A DNA stretch of 14,562 nt from Microcaldota archaeon. GTDB taxonomy: Archaea; Micrarchaeota; Micrarchaeia; Micrarchaeales; CABMGC01. The notes below the pieces were generated by a model. It searched no databases, was not told where the DNA came from, and saw only the letters and a program-made list of their open reading frames with translations. The position numbers and the translations under genes are program-made. The stretch spans positions 1 to 14,562 of the forward strand of contig JAJYXH010000108.1 in assembly GCA_021791075.1 (NCBI GenBank). Direction: 5' to 3'. This document shows, one piece after another, positions 1 through 6,591 of the stretch. Each line of letters opens with the position of its first letter. Position 1 is the first letter of the stretch.

Positions 1-108
1 CCGATTCCGCTATCTCAAAGCTGAAGTGACGACTAACGCCTTGTCTCGCGCATGATTATGCTGCCCTCGTCCGACCTCAAATCGGAGATTATCTCCTTCA
101 GTCCGCTC
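1..108. other. No gene seen; short palindrome at 84-96
   Basis: I see no convincing coding region in this stretch. It lies downstream of the minus-strand pentapeptide gene. The only structure noticed is a near-perfect palindrome at 84-96 (GGAGAT, one central base, ATCTCC). It is too tight for a good RNA hairpin and is not followed by a T-run on the minus strand, so I do not call it a terminator. Confidence 0.5.
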
Positions 109-324
109 CTACCCCCGTTTCCGCCCCGATATCACCTCCCTTATGTCTGCATTGACGAATCTGGACCCTTCCATGTCGACTTCGGCGAACTTGGCCTGGA
201 GCAGATATGCCTCTGTAAAATCCGCATGCAACTCCTTATTTCTAAACATATAGCCCCAGAACTCGACCTTCCCCCTGTAGTTGGCCAGCATCTCCCGGGC
301 TTCGGAAGTATCCTTATACGCCAT
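109..324 (-). CDS. Small pentapeptide-repeat protein
   Basis: The 71-residue product has six consecutive pentapeptides at residues 34-63 (ADFTE, AYLLQ, AKFAE, VDMEG, SRFVN, ADIRE), matching the A(D/N)(L/F)xx pattern of the pentapeptide-repeat family, which folds as a right-handed beta-helix. Residues 1-33 are mostly polar and probably helical, and the C-terminus is basic (GRKRG). There is no signal peptide or membrane segment, so it is probably cytoplasmic. The start is supported by a strong Shine-Dalgarno sequence (GGAGGAG, plus-strand 331-337) six bases before the ATG. Six repeats make fewer than two helical turns, so it is a minimal member or a remnant of a larger one. It is divergent from the ribosomal operon. 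Its function is unknown; family members range from gyrase-binding proteins to uncharacterised ones. The repeats and Shine-Dalgarno sequence make a real gene likely, and the antisense frame shows nothing comparable. Confidence 0.68.
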   Translation of the reverse strand: MAYKDTSEAREMLANYRGKVEFWGYMFRNKELHADFTEAYLLQAKFAEVDMEGSRFVNADIREVISGRKRG

Positions 325-437
325 GGCCCGCTCCTCCGGCCAATATTATGCCCCTTCCAGACCTGAGCTCTCTACCACGATCCCACTCTCAAACGAATCC
401 CGTATCACACTTTCGGGCATATGCCGTGTTTGATGCC

Positions 438-450
438 TTTTATATATTTT
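438..450. promoter_or_regulatory. TATA (box A) element, possibly serving both strands
   Basis: The sequence TTTTATATATTTT contains an exact TTTATATA match (439-446) on the plus strand and is TATA-like on the minus strand. On the minus strand it would give the pentapeptide gene a leader of roughly 90 bases, compatible with that gene's Shine-Dalgarno sequence. On the plus strand it could act as an upstream promoter for the ribosomal operon. The direction cannot be decided from sequence alone. Confidence 0.45.
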
Positions 451-515
451 CTACGATTCTGGCGATCCCGTGCTAAAAGCATATATTACTGCCTCAAGCC
501 GGGGAATTGATAAGG

Positions 516-529
516 TATATAAATATATT
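516..529 (+). promoter_or_regulatory. Likely box A promoter of the ribosomal protein operon
   Basis: TATATAAATATATT includes TATAAATA at 518-525, one mismatch from the archaeal consensus TTTAAATA, and is preceded by purine-rich GATAAGG that could act as a BRE. With usual archaeal spacing, transcription would begin near 547-550, leaving a leader of about 55-60 bases before uL3. It is the TATA element nearest the operon. Confidence 0.5.
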
Positions 530-605
530 CTGAGAAAGGTTAGGTACTGCATACTCGTTATCTTCAGGTATCTCCTAGGTAACTATTCGTTCAGGGTAAT
601 GCCAT

Positions 606-1577
606 ATGGTCAGCATGAGAAAAGGGTCTCTAGAGTTTTGGCCGCACAGAAGGGCCCAGAGACAGATGCCGAGGGTCAGGACATGGCCTTCAGTAGCAGA
701 GCCGTCGTTCCAGGGCTTCGTCGGATTCAAGGCTGGGATGACCCACCTGACCATGGTTGACGACTCGGAGTCTCCTTCGAAGGGAACCGAGGTATCGAGG
801 GCCGTCACCGTGCTCGAGATGCCAAAGATCTACCTGTACGGCGCGAGAGCGTACAAGAAGGACTATCTCTACACGGAGCCTTTCTCTGAGGTATACGATG
901 CCAATCTTGCAAAGAAAGTGGGCATAAACAAGATCAAGAAGAACGATCTCGCCGACTTCAAGGCCAAGGCCGCGGAGTTCGAGAGAGTAAACGCACTCTT
1001 CTATCTCGATCCTACCGACATTGGATTTGCCAACAAGAGAATAATGAGATTCGAGATGCCTGTCGGCGGAAAGGACAGCGGCGAGAGAATTGCGTTCATA
1101 GAGAAGTGGCTCGGAAAGGAGGTCAAGATAAGCGACGTCCTCAATGCCGGAGATTATATCGACGTTACCTCGATAAGCAAGGGAAAGGGATGGTCGGGAG
1201 TCATCAAGAGATTCGGTGTTTCAAGGCAGTACAGGAAGGCAACCGGAAAGATCAGGCACGTGGGGGTCCTCGGGGCTTGGCATCCGGCAAAGGTCATGTA
1301 CACGGTGCCGCACTCCGGTCACATGGGATACAACTACAGGACGGAGATAAACAAGAGGATATTGAGGGTAGGCGCTGCTGCCGACGTTGCATCCGTCAAC
1401 GTAAAGGGCGGCTTCCCGAACTTCGGCAACATTAAGAACGACTTCATTGTCGTCGATGGATCGATTCCTGGGCCTTCGAAGAGGCTTATCAGGATAAGGA
1501 AGTCGATCAGGGCCACCGAGAAGGCAAAGGCACCTCAAATACTATACTTCTCACAGGCATCAAAGCAGGGCGCATGA
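606..1577 (+). CDS. rpl3: 50S ribosomal protein uL3 (L3)
   Basis: This is uL3, a large-subunit rRNA-binding protein that reaches toward the peptidyl transferase centre. The N-terminus (RKGSLEFWPHRRA, then PRVRTWPS) matches the archaeal pattern RRGSLAFSPRKRA...PRIRSWP. The later segment GAWHPAKVMYTVPHSGHMGY followed by RTEINKRIL is the conserved region near the catalytic centre. At 323 residues it is typical of archaeal L3. ATG 606 and ATG 615 are both in frame and neither has a strong Shine-Dalgarno sequence; the residues before MRKGSL are not conserved, so 615 may be the true start. It is the first gene of the operon, and its stop overlaps the first possible uL4 start as ATGA. Confidence 0.96.
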   Translation: MVSMRKGSLEFWPHRRAQRQMPRVRTWPSVAEPSFQGFVGFKAGMTHLTMVDDSESPSKGTEVSRAVTVLEMPKIYLYGARAYKKDYLYTEPFSEVYDANLAKKVGINKIKKNDLADFKAKAAEFERVNALFYLDPTDIGFANKRIMRFEMPVGGKDSGERIAFIEKWLGKEVKISDVLNAGDYIDVTSISKGKGWSGVIKRFGVSRQYRKATGKIRHVGVLGAWHPAKVMYTVPHSGHMGYNYRTEINKRILRVGAAADVASVNVKGGFPNFGNIKNDFIVVDGSIPGPSKRLIRIRKSIRATEKAKAPQILYFSQASKQGA

Positions 1578-2392
1578 TCATGGACGTTTCACTATACCAA
1601 CTGGACGGCAAGTCTGCAAAGAGCATCTCACTCCCGGAGGTCTTCCTCGGAGAGTACAGGATAGACCTTCTCAGGCGTGCACTACTCGCGGAGCAGAGCC
1701 TCGACTACCAGCCGCAGGCGCACTCGCTGCTAGCAGGTATAGACACCACCGCAGTTTACGTCGGAAGGTACGATGCAGCATGGAGGCGTGGCAGGCACAT
1801 GGGTACCGCGATCAGGCCTAGGCAGGCCCTCGGAGGCGGAGCCCAGGGAGACGTCAGGAGAATACCTTCGGCAACAAAGGGAAGGAGGGCGCACCCGCAC
1901 AAGCTCGAGAAGAAGATCGTCGAGAACATAAACAGGAAGGAGTACATACGCGCAATAGAGTCTGCAATTGCGGGATGCGCAAAGTCAGATCTCGTAAAGG
2001 TAAATCACGATCTCAAGGGAAAGGCTCTTCCGATAGTCTTGGACGACGCGATAGAGAAGGTCGCAAAGACCAGGGACCTCGTCAAGGTCATCGACGCGCT
2101 TGGGTTCGACCAGGAAGTAGAGAGGTCGCGCTCCAATTCGAGGAGAAAGGGGCTGAGGAGGCTCTCAAAACAGAGAAAGTTCAGGAAGAACATACTCATA
2201 GTGGCTAACGATGCCGCGAAGATAGAGAAGGCCGGAAGGAACATCCCGGGATTTGACGTCTGCAGCCTCTCGGAGCTCACCATCGCAAAGCTCGCGCCGG
2301 GAGCCTCGCCGAGGATAACGATCTGGAGCGAGAGCGCAGTGAAGAACGTCGAGAAGGCGCTCAACGAAGGAAAGGTCGGAATAAAGGCTTGA
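1574..2392 (+). CDS. rpl4: 50S ribosomal protein uL4 (L4)
   Basis: This 272-residue protein is archaeal uL4, which binds 23S rRNA and lines the peptide exit tunnel. The long basic loop, residues about 68-110 (AAWRRGRHMGTA, IRPRQALGGGAQGD, ATKGRRAHPH), corresponds to the tunnel-facing extension. The C-terminal half has the usual alpha/beta core, including KNILIVAND and a segment around FDVCSLSELTIAKLAPG. ATG 1574 overlaps the uL3 stop (ATGA), suggesting translational coupling; ATG 1580 is an alternative start two codons later. The stop lies four bases before uL23. Confidence 0.95.
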   Translation: MIMDVSLYQLDGKSAKSISLPEVFLGEYRIDLLRRALLAEQSLDYQPQAHSLLAGIDTTAVYVGRYDAAWRRGRHMGTAIRPRQALGGGAQGDVRRIPSATKGRRAHPHKLEKKIVENINRKEYIRAIESAIAGCAKSDLVKVNHDLKGKALPIVLDDAIEKVAKTRDLVKVIDALGFDQEVERSRSNSRRKGLRRLSKQRKFRKNILIVANDAAKIEKAGRNIPGFDVCSLSELTIAKLAPGASPRITIWSESAVKNVEKALNEGKVGIKA

Positions 2393-2396
2393 TCAC

Positions 2397-2648
2397 ATGA
2401 CATCACTGCTGTATCCAATTGCAACGGAAAAGGCTCTCGGAATGGTAGACAGGGACAACATAATAATGTACGTCGTCGACATGAGATCCAACAAGAAGGA
2501 GATAAAGGAGGAGTTCGAGAAGACGTTCGGAGTCAAGGTCGTCAACGTGAACACATCGACGACGATAAAGAACTCCAAGAAGGCATACATAAAGATAAGC
2601 AAGGAGTCCAAGGCAAGCGACATAGCGAGGAAGCTGAAGCTTGTCTGA
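2397..2648 (+). CDS. rpl23: 50S ribosomal protein uL23 (L23)
   Basis: This 83-residue protein has the compact size of archaeal uL23, which sits at the peptide exit and helps dock signal recognition particle and chaperones. Recognisable segments are LLYPIATEKAL at the N-terminus, NKKEIKEEFEKTFGVKVVNVNT in the middle, and the lysine-rich end KKAYIKISKESKASDIARKL. Its place between uL4 and uL2 is the conserved order. Only four bases separate it from the uL4 stop. Confidence 0.95.
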   Translation: MTSLLYPIATEKALGMVDRDNIIMYVVDMRSNKKEIKEEFEKTFGVKVVNVNTSTTIKNSKKAYIKISKESKASDIARKLKLV

Positions 2649-2663
2649 CAACAAGGGAGAACG

Positions 2664-3383
2664 ATGGGAAAGAAGATACGAGTACAAAGGCGTGGGAAGG
2701 GAGGCCGTGCATTCAGAAGGCCGCCAAACACGTTCAAGGCTGACGTCAAGTACGACGTGCCGCTCAAGGACGGGAAGATGATCGGAGAGGTGGTCGAGTT
2801 CATAGACGATCCGGGTCACACGGCTCCACTCATGAGGATAAAGTATGACGATTCAAGAGAGAACATACTTCTCGCCCCGGAAGGAATAAAGATAGGGGAC
2901 AGGATACAGGAGGGAAGGTCGGCGGAGATCTCGCTCGGCAGCGTCCTTCCGCTCAGCACCATTCCTGACGGAATGCTGATATACAACATAGAGGTCAAGC
3001 CGGGAGACGGAGGCAAGATGGCCCGCGCGGCAGGAAACTTCGCCACTGTGCTTGCGCACATAGGCGACAAGGTCAACGTTCTGCTCCCCTCAAAGCAGAC
3101 TCTATTCCTGTCGAACGACTGCAGGGCAGAGATAGGTGCAGTCGCAGGGGGCGGAAGGGAGGCACAGCCGATTCTCAAGGCAGGAAAGGCACACTACATG
3201 AAGCATGCGATAAACGCTTACTGGCCTGGACACAGGGGAGTCAAGTCGAACCCTGTCGACCATCCGTTCGGAGGAAAGCAGCACCACAAGGGAGCTTCGA
3301 GCATGACCTCGAGGAATGCGCCTCCTGGGGCGAAGGTCGGACACATTGCCGCGAGGAGAGTAGGAAGGAAGAAGAGAGGCTGA
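2664..3383 (+). CDS. rpl2: 50S ribosomal protein uL2 (L2)
   Basis: This 239-residue protein is archaeal uL2, which binds 23S rRNA beside the peptidyl transferase centre and forms an intersubunit bridge. Family features include the basic N-terminus (GKKIRVQRRGKGG), the SH3-like segment with IPDGMLIYNIEVKPGDGG, the segment RAAGNFATVLAH, and the C-terminal DHPFGG at 199-204 with the conserved histidine 200, then SRNAPPGAKVGHIAARR. The usual GVAMNPVDHPFGGG loop instead reads GVKSNPVDHPFGGK, an unusual change. GGGAG-type sequence (2655-2659) lies four bases before the ATG and could be a Shine-Dalgarno site. The 15-base gap upstream is one of the larger gaps in the operon. Confidence 0.97.
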   Translation: MGKKIRVQRRGKGGRAFRRPPNTFKADVKYDVPLKDGKMIGEVVEFIDDPGHTAPLMRIKYDDSRENILLAPEGIKIGDRIQEGRSAEISLGSVLPLSTIPDGMLIYNIEVKPGDGGKMARAAGNFATVLAHIGDKVNVLLPSKQTLFLSNDCRAEIGAVAGGGREAQPILKAGKAHYMKHAINAYWPGHRGVKSNPVDHPFGGKQHHKGASSMTSRNAPPGAKVGHIAARRVGRKKRG

Positions 3384-3387
3384 GTAG

Positions 3388-3780
3388 ATGGCTAGAATAT
3401 TCACATTCAGAGGAAAGCAACCGGAGGACCTCAAGACCCTTACCATGGAACAGTACCTGCCAATGCTCAGGTCAAGGGAGAGGAGGGCTATCAAGAGAAT
3501 GGGTGTGCAGTACAAGGAGCTTATAGCCAAGGCAGAGGAGGTAAGGAAGTCCGGTGGCACCGACACAATAAGGACCCACACAAGAGAGGCAGTCATACTT
3601 CCGCAATGGATCGGGATGAAGTTTGCCGTCCACAACGGGAAGGACTTCAAGGAGTTCACGATTCAGGCAGAGCATCTCGGGCACAGGCTCGGAGATTTCT
3701 CGCACACGACCAAGCACGTGGTGCACTCTGCTCCTGGCATCAGGGCTACGAGAGGAAGCAAGTTCCTCGCGGTGAAGTGA
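3388..3780 (+). CDS. rps19: 30S ribosomal protein uS19 (S19)
   Basis: This 130-residue protein matches archaeal uS19, a small-subunit head protein that pairs with uS13 near the decoding site. The core has IRTHTREAVILPQWIGMKF, AVHNGKDFKEFTIQAEHLGH, RLGDFSHTTKHVVHS and the end GIRATRGSKFLAVK, the order seen across the family. The N-terminal 60 residues are the helical extension usual in archaea and eukaryotes (FTFRGKQPEDLKTLTMEQ). It begins four bases after uL2 and ends one base before uL22. Confidence 0.96.
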   Translation: MARIFTFRGKQPEDLKTLTMEQYLPMLRSRERRAIKRMGVQYKELIAKAEEVRKSGGTDTIRTHTREAVILPQWIGMKFAVHNGKDFKEFTIQAEHLGHRLGDFSHTTKHVVHSAPGIRATRGSKFLAVK

Positions 3781-3781
3781 T

Positions 3782-4432
3782 ATGAAATACTCGTTCAATC
3801 TTGACAAGGAGGGAATCGTCTTCGCTCAGCGCTACAACATCAACGCGAGCTACAAGGACCTTGTCGCCGCATGCGATGCGATAAGGTACATGAAGGTGAG
3901 CAGGGCCCTCGCCGTGCTTGACGGCGTCATCTCGATGGAGATGCCGATCGCCTACAAGAGGTTCTCGAAGCACATGGGCTCGAGGCACGAGCTCGGAGGA
4001 AGGAAGGGCGCGTATCCTGTCAAGGCGGCGAACGAGGTCAGGCTCGCCCTTCTCAACGCAATCGGCAACGCGAAGAACAACGGCTTCGAGGGCGAGGAGA
4101 TGATAGTAATACACTCGTCGGCAAACAAGACGAGGATAGAGAGAAGGTATCCGTCTAAGGGAAGTATCTCCTGGGGAAGGGGAATGTACGGGAGAGGGGC
4201 GATAAACCACAGCGACATAGAGTACGCGAAGGTCGAGATCGCGCTCGCGCAGGGCCACGAGAAGGCTATCACCGGCAGGATGAAGTACCTGATAAAAGGA
4301 AAGGCAAAGATGAGGATCAACGAGAAGAAGGCGGCCGCTCCTGCCACTAAGAAGGCAAAGGCGGCACCGGCAAAGGCCGCTCCGGCGAAGGAGGCGGCAA
4401 AAGCCCCCGAGAAGGCAAAGGTATTGGCGTGA
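3782..4432 (+). CDS. rpl22: 50S ribosomal protein uL22 (L22) with Ala/Lys-rich tail
   Basis: Residues 1 to about 180 are archaeal uL22, which lines the exit tunnel; recognisable parts are ASYKDLVAACDAIRYMKV, SRHELGGRKGAYPVKAA and HSSANKTRIERRYPSKGS. Residues 182-216 form a low-complexity tail of alanine, lysine and proline that most archaeal L22 proteins lack. Such tails are probably disordered and may bind rRNA or shield charge. A Shine-Dalgarno sequence, GGTGA (3771-3775), lies inside the end of uS19, six bases before the ATG. The stop is four bases before the uS3 start. Confidence 0.95.
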   Translation: MKYSFNLDKEGIVFAQRYNINASYKDLVAACDAIRYMKVSRALAVLDGVISMEMPIAYKRFSKHMGSRHELGGRKGAYPVKAANEVRLALLNAIGNAKNNGFEGEEMIVIHSSANKTRIERRYPSKGSISWGRGMYGRGAINHSDIEYAKVEIALAQGHEKAITGRMKYLIKGKAKMRINEKKAAAPATKKAKAAPAKAAPAKEAAKAPEKAKVLA

Positions 4433-4436
4433 TATA

Positions 4437-5087
4437 GTGGTAGTCGAGAGAAAATTCATAGATGACTTGCTGGTAAAGCAGAGGATATCCAAGTACCTGG
4501 AGAAGGAGCTGAGCAGGGCTGGATTCTCGAGGGTAGAGATACAGAAGACCCCGGTCATAACCAGGATAACCACCTATGTCACGAATCCGGGAAGGGTCAT
4601 CGGAAGGGGCGGAGAGACGATCGACTCGCTCACTGAGAACATGAAGAAGAAGTTCAAGATAGAGAATCCGCAGATAAGCGTTGCGGAGGTCAAGAACCAG
4701 AGGCTCGAGCCGAGGCTCGTGGCCAGGTACATCGCGAACTCTCTCGAGAGGGGAATGAATGCGAGGAGGCTCCTCCACTCGATGATAAAGGAGATAATGA
4801 ACAACGGCGCCCTCGGGGCCGAGATAGTCGCAACGGGAAAGCTTGCGGCCAAGGGCGCAAGGGCGAAGCAGATGAAGGTCAGGCTTGGATACCTGCCGAA
4901 GGCCGGGAACGTCACGAAGCTCGTCGACGAGGCCAAGGTCGCGTCTTATCCCAAGTACGGGGCCATAGGGATACAGGTGAGGATAGTCCAGCCGGGCACT
5001 GTCTTCCCGCACAGGAAGGTGAAGAAGGTAGAGCTCCCCAAGAGCATCGCGGCCGCGAGCAGCGCGCCTCCGCCAAGAACCCAATAA
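4437..5087 (+). CDS. rps3: 30S ribosomal protein uS3 (S3)
   Basis: This 216-residue protein is uS3, which lies at the mRNA entry channel. The N-terminal part (ERKFIDDLLVKQRISKYLEKEL) leads into a KH domain with the GxxG loop GRGG at residues 56-59, followed by EPRLVARYIANSLERG and the C-terminal domain ending near QVRIVQPGTVFPHRKVKK. A short Ala/Pro-rich tail follows. The start is GTG at 4437; the uL22 stop is embedded in GTGAT (4429-4433), a possible Shine-Dalgarno sequence just upstream. No in-frame ATG lies near the expected N-terminus. Confidence 0.95.
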   Translation: MVVERKFIDDLLVKQRISKYLEKELSRAGFSRVEIQKTPVITRITTYVTNPGRVIGRGGETIDSLTENMKKKFKIENPQISVAEVKNQRLEPRLVARYIANSLERGMNARRLLHSMIKEIMNNGALGAEIVATGKLAAKGARAKQMKVRLGYLPKAGNVTKLVDEAKVASYPKYGAIGIQVRIVQPGTVFPHRKVKKVELPKSIAAASSAPPPRTQ

Positions 5088-5088
5088 G

Positions 5089-5096
5089 CTTATATT
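5089..5096 (+). promoter_or_regulatory. Possible internal box A promoter before uL29
   Basis: CTTATATT in the short uS3-uL29 gap matches six of eight positions of TTTATATA. Its centre is about 27 bases before ATG 5120, the spacing expected for a leaderless transcript starting at uL29. There is no clear Shine-Dalgarno sequence before ATG 5111 or 5120. This may be an internal promoter for uL29-aIF1. Confidence 0.33.
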
Positions 5097-5119
5097 TGAG
5101 AAAAGCCATAATGATAACC

Positions 5120-5317
5120 ATGAAGATAAGAGACCTCAGGGGATTGTCAAAGGAGTCGCTCGACGCCAAGCTCAAGGAGCTTCGACTCGACATCGGGATA
5201 GAGAGGAGAAAGATTGCCTCCACCGGGGTGGCGAGCAAGAAGACCAAGATAAGGGAGATGAAGAGGACGATCGCCCAGATACTTACACTGCTCAACGAGA
5301 GAGGTGCCAAGTCCTAA
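5120..5317 (+). CDS. rpl29: 50S ribosomal protein uL29 (L29)
   Basis: This short, charged, two-helix protein matches uL29, which sits near the exit tunnel and contacts uL23. From ATG 5120 it reads MKIRDLRGLSKESLDAKL and onward for 65 residues, close to the usual archaeal length, with the expected second helix (KKTKIREMKRTIAQILTLLNE). Two in-frame upstream starts exist, ATG 5111 and TTG 5096. I chose 5120 because MKIRDLR fits the family start and a TATA-like element is placed for a leaderless message from there. The 32-base gap from uS3 is the longest inside the operon. The stop overlaps the aIF1 start by one base (TAATG). Confidence 0.92.
   Translation: MKIRDLRGLSKESLDAKLKELRLDIGIERRKIASTGVASKKTKIREMKRTIAQILTLLNERGAKS
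5301..5306 (+). promoter_or_regulatory. Shine-Dalgarno sequence for aIF1
   Basis: GAGGTG lies inside the end of uL29, ten bases before the aIF1 ATG, and matches the archaeal anti-Shine-Dalgarno complement well. With the TAATG overlap it fixes the aIF1 start and suggests efficient reinitiation. Confidence 0.6.
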
Positions 5318-5622
5318 TGCCTGAGATGTGCCCGAAGTGCGGACTCCCAAAGGAGATATGCGTATGCGAGGCGCTGGACAGGGAGACAAACAGGCGCATA
5401 AAGATATTCAAGGAGAAGAAGAAGTTCAGGAAGTACATGACTGTAGTATCCGGACTCTCCGGGGAGGAGATGGAGAGGACGGCGAAGGAGCTCAAGAGGA
5501 TACTCGCCTGCGGCGGCACCTACAAGAACGGGATGATAGAGCTCCAGGGCGACCACACCATGGCGGCGAAGAAGGCACTCATAGGCCTCGGATACTCTGA
5601 AGAGACGATAGAGATGTCCTGA
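5317..5622 (+). CDS. Translation initiation factor aIF1 (SUI1/eIF1 family)
   Basis: This 101-residue protein is archaeal initiation factor 1, which binds the small subunit and monitors start-codon selection. The N-terminus MPEMCPKCGLPKEICVCE has the archaeal zinc-ribbon cysteines at residues 5, 8, 15 and 17. The SUI1 core follows: KFRKYMTVVSGL, the helix EEMERTAKELKRIL, then the conserved ACGGTYKNGMIELQGDH. The length is normal. It starts on the uL29 stop codon (TAATG) behind a GAGGTG Shine-Dalgarno sequence. In many archaea the gene for the RNase P protein Rpp29 and then uS17 come next; here the operon stops and a hairpin follows the stop codon. Confidence 0.96.
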   Translation: MPEMCPKCGLPKEICVCEALDRETNRRIKIFKEKKKFRKYMTVVSGLSGEEMERTAKELKRILACGGTYKNGMIELQGDHTMAAKKALIGLGYSEETIEMS

Positions 5623-5629
5623 CCAGGGC

Positions 5630-5669
5630 ATGTCAGAATAACAGAAATCGTCAGTTATTTTGTCATTTT
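5630..5669 (+). terminator. Hairpin plus T-run terminator of the ribosomal operon
   Basis: Starting eight bases after the aIF1 stop, the arms 5630-5642 and 5654-5666 pair over 13 positions with one wobble pair and one mismatch. The loop is 11 bases, and a run of four T (5666-5669) begins at the last paired base. The 3' arm is itself T-rich. This resembles an intrinsic terminator. Archaeal termination depends mainly on the U-tract, so the role of the stem is uncertain, but the placement fits an operon end. Confidence 0.6.
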
Positions 5670-5677
5670 CAGTTGTG

Positions 5678-5685
5678 CTTAAATA
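5678..5685 (+). promoter_or_regulatory. Box A promoter of the metallopeptidase gene
   Basis: CTTAAATA matches seven of eight positions of TTTAAATA. Its centre is 26-27 bases before ATG 5708, the archaeal spacing from box A to the transcription start. No Shine-Dalgarno sequence precedes that ATG, so the message is probably leaderless. Confidence 0.55.
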
Positions 5686-5707
5686 CCAGAAAAGGCGTAA
5701 TTATATC

Positions 5708-6571
5708 ATGGTTATTATAGAGAGAGAGCGTATGCCTCATCCGGCGCTCAGGAGAGCCGGATCGGCGCTGGCAGGGAGAGTTGAAGAGATCCTAAAGCTG
5801 GTACTCCGGGCTCCGGATCATGAATCAGCGATGACGAAAAAAGGGATCATGGCCAGAAGGGCTGAAGCGTACGAGCTTCTAAGTTACGCCCGCAGTGTTT
5901 CAGGAGAGGCCGCCGAGTACTACGAAGAGCTTGCTGGACGTAGATTGGCATTCAAGGTTAGGGTAAAGGAGATGGAAAGAAATCTTCTTGGCAAGTATTA
6001 TCCCGGGACAGGAGTATACGTCCTTCATCCAAACCTTGCCAGTCTACCGCTCACAAACAGAGACTATGTCATAGGCCATGAGCTGGGTCATCTGGCAAGA
6101 GACGCTTTTGATGTAGGCTGCAACAGGCTCCCAAGAGTGAATCGGCTGGTAAACTTCATGGCCTCCGCCACGGAGGAGGGAGCCGCCATCTTCCTCGGCC
6201 TGGCATTCGTGACCCGTGGAAACCGCAACAGAGTGGAGACCATAATCTATAACATTAAGGATCTCTATGGGGAGGACTTCACTGATATAGCAAGATCGAC
6301 GCTCAGGGCGTTCAAGGAAGAGATAGAGCACGATCTCAACGGTGTGAAGAATTGGGCCAGCAATGACTACTTCCTTAAGCTGATCGATGGCAATCCGGAC
6401 TACAGGAGACTCAAGTACGTTGTCGGCTCTGTACTGGTATCATTACTTCTCTATTATGGATACGGCAATGATGTCGACGCCACGGCAACCGCGCTACTGA
6501 CAAGGACGAGAAGGGAGCTTCATGGCGAGCTCTACGAATCGCTGAGAGCAGAGATGCGCAAGCAGGCTTAG
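5708..6571 (+). CDS. Putative zinc metallopeptidase of unrecognised family (HELGH)
   Basis: The 287-residue product has a zinc-peptidase motif, HELGH at residues 124-128 within YVIGHELGHLARD, and a pair of glutamates at 156-157 in ATEEGAA. These lie 28-29 residues after the second histidine, where gluzincin-type enzymes usually carry the third zinc ligand. The N-terminal 110 residues are charged and helical. A hydrophobic stretch near the C-terminus (YVVGSVLVSLLLYYGYG) could be a buried helix or weak membrane contact; there is no signal peptide, so a cytoplasmic site is likely. ATG 5708 is chosen because a box A lies about 26 bases upstream; TTG 5660 (inside the terminator hairpin) and ATG 5732 are alternatives. 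It stands alone between the ribosomal operon and hel308. Substrate unknown; I do not recognise the family. Confidence 0.75.
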   Translation: MVIIERERMPHPALRRAGSALAGRVEEILKLVLRAPDHESAMTKKGIMARRAEAYELLSYARSVSGEAAEYYEELAGRRLAFKVRVKEMERNLLGKYYPGTGVYVLHPNLASLPLTNRDYVIGHELGHLARDAFDVGCNRLPRVNRLVNFMASATEEGAAIFLGLAFVTRGNRNRVETIIYNIKDLYGEDFTDIARSTLRAFKEEIEHDLNGVKNWASNDYFLKLIDGNPDYRRLKYVVGSVLVSLLLYYGYGNDVDATATALLTRTRRELHGELYESLRAEMRKQA

Positions 6572-6591
6572 CTTAGGGAAGGGATAAAAGG

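Larger units (their letters stand above)
325..605. other. Divergent intergenic region
   Basis: This 281-base gap separates the minus-strand pentapeptide gene from uL3. It holds two AT-rich box A candidates (438-450 and 516-529) and no convincing gene. A weak stem can be drawn in the presumed uL3 leader (557-562 with 578-583, one wobble pair), which may mean nothing. I found no tRNA fold in the GC-rich part at 355-420. Confidence 0.5.

Noticed and set aside
52..366. Plus-strand open frame opposite the pentapeptide gene
   Set aside because: The minus strand has clear pentapeptide repeats and a strong Shine-Dalgarno sequence; the plus-strand product has no domain and looks like an antisense shadow.
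355..425. GC-rich stretch checked for a tRNA or other small RNA
   Set aside because: No cloverleaf, no T-arm consensus and no acceptor stem could be drawn on either strand.
557..583. Possible leader hairpin (GTTATC with GGTAAC) before uL3, as an autoregulatory site
   Set aside because: Six pairs with a wobble and a 15-base loop is weak, and no known ribosomal-protein binding motif was recognised.
470..760. Plus-strand frame starting GTG, about 27 bases after the box A at 438-450
   Set aside because: The promoter spacing is tempting for a leaderless gene, but the frame overlaps the start of uL3 by 155 bases, its product has no recognisable features, and it contains the second TATA element inside it.
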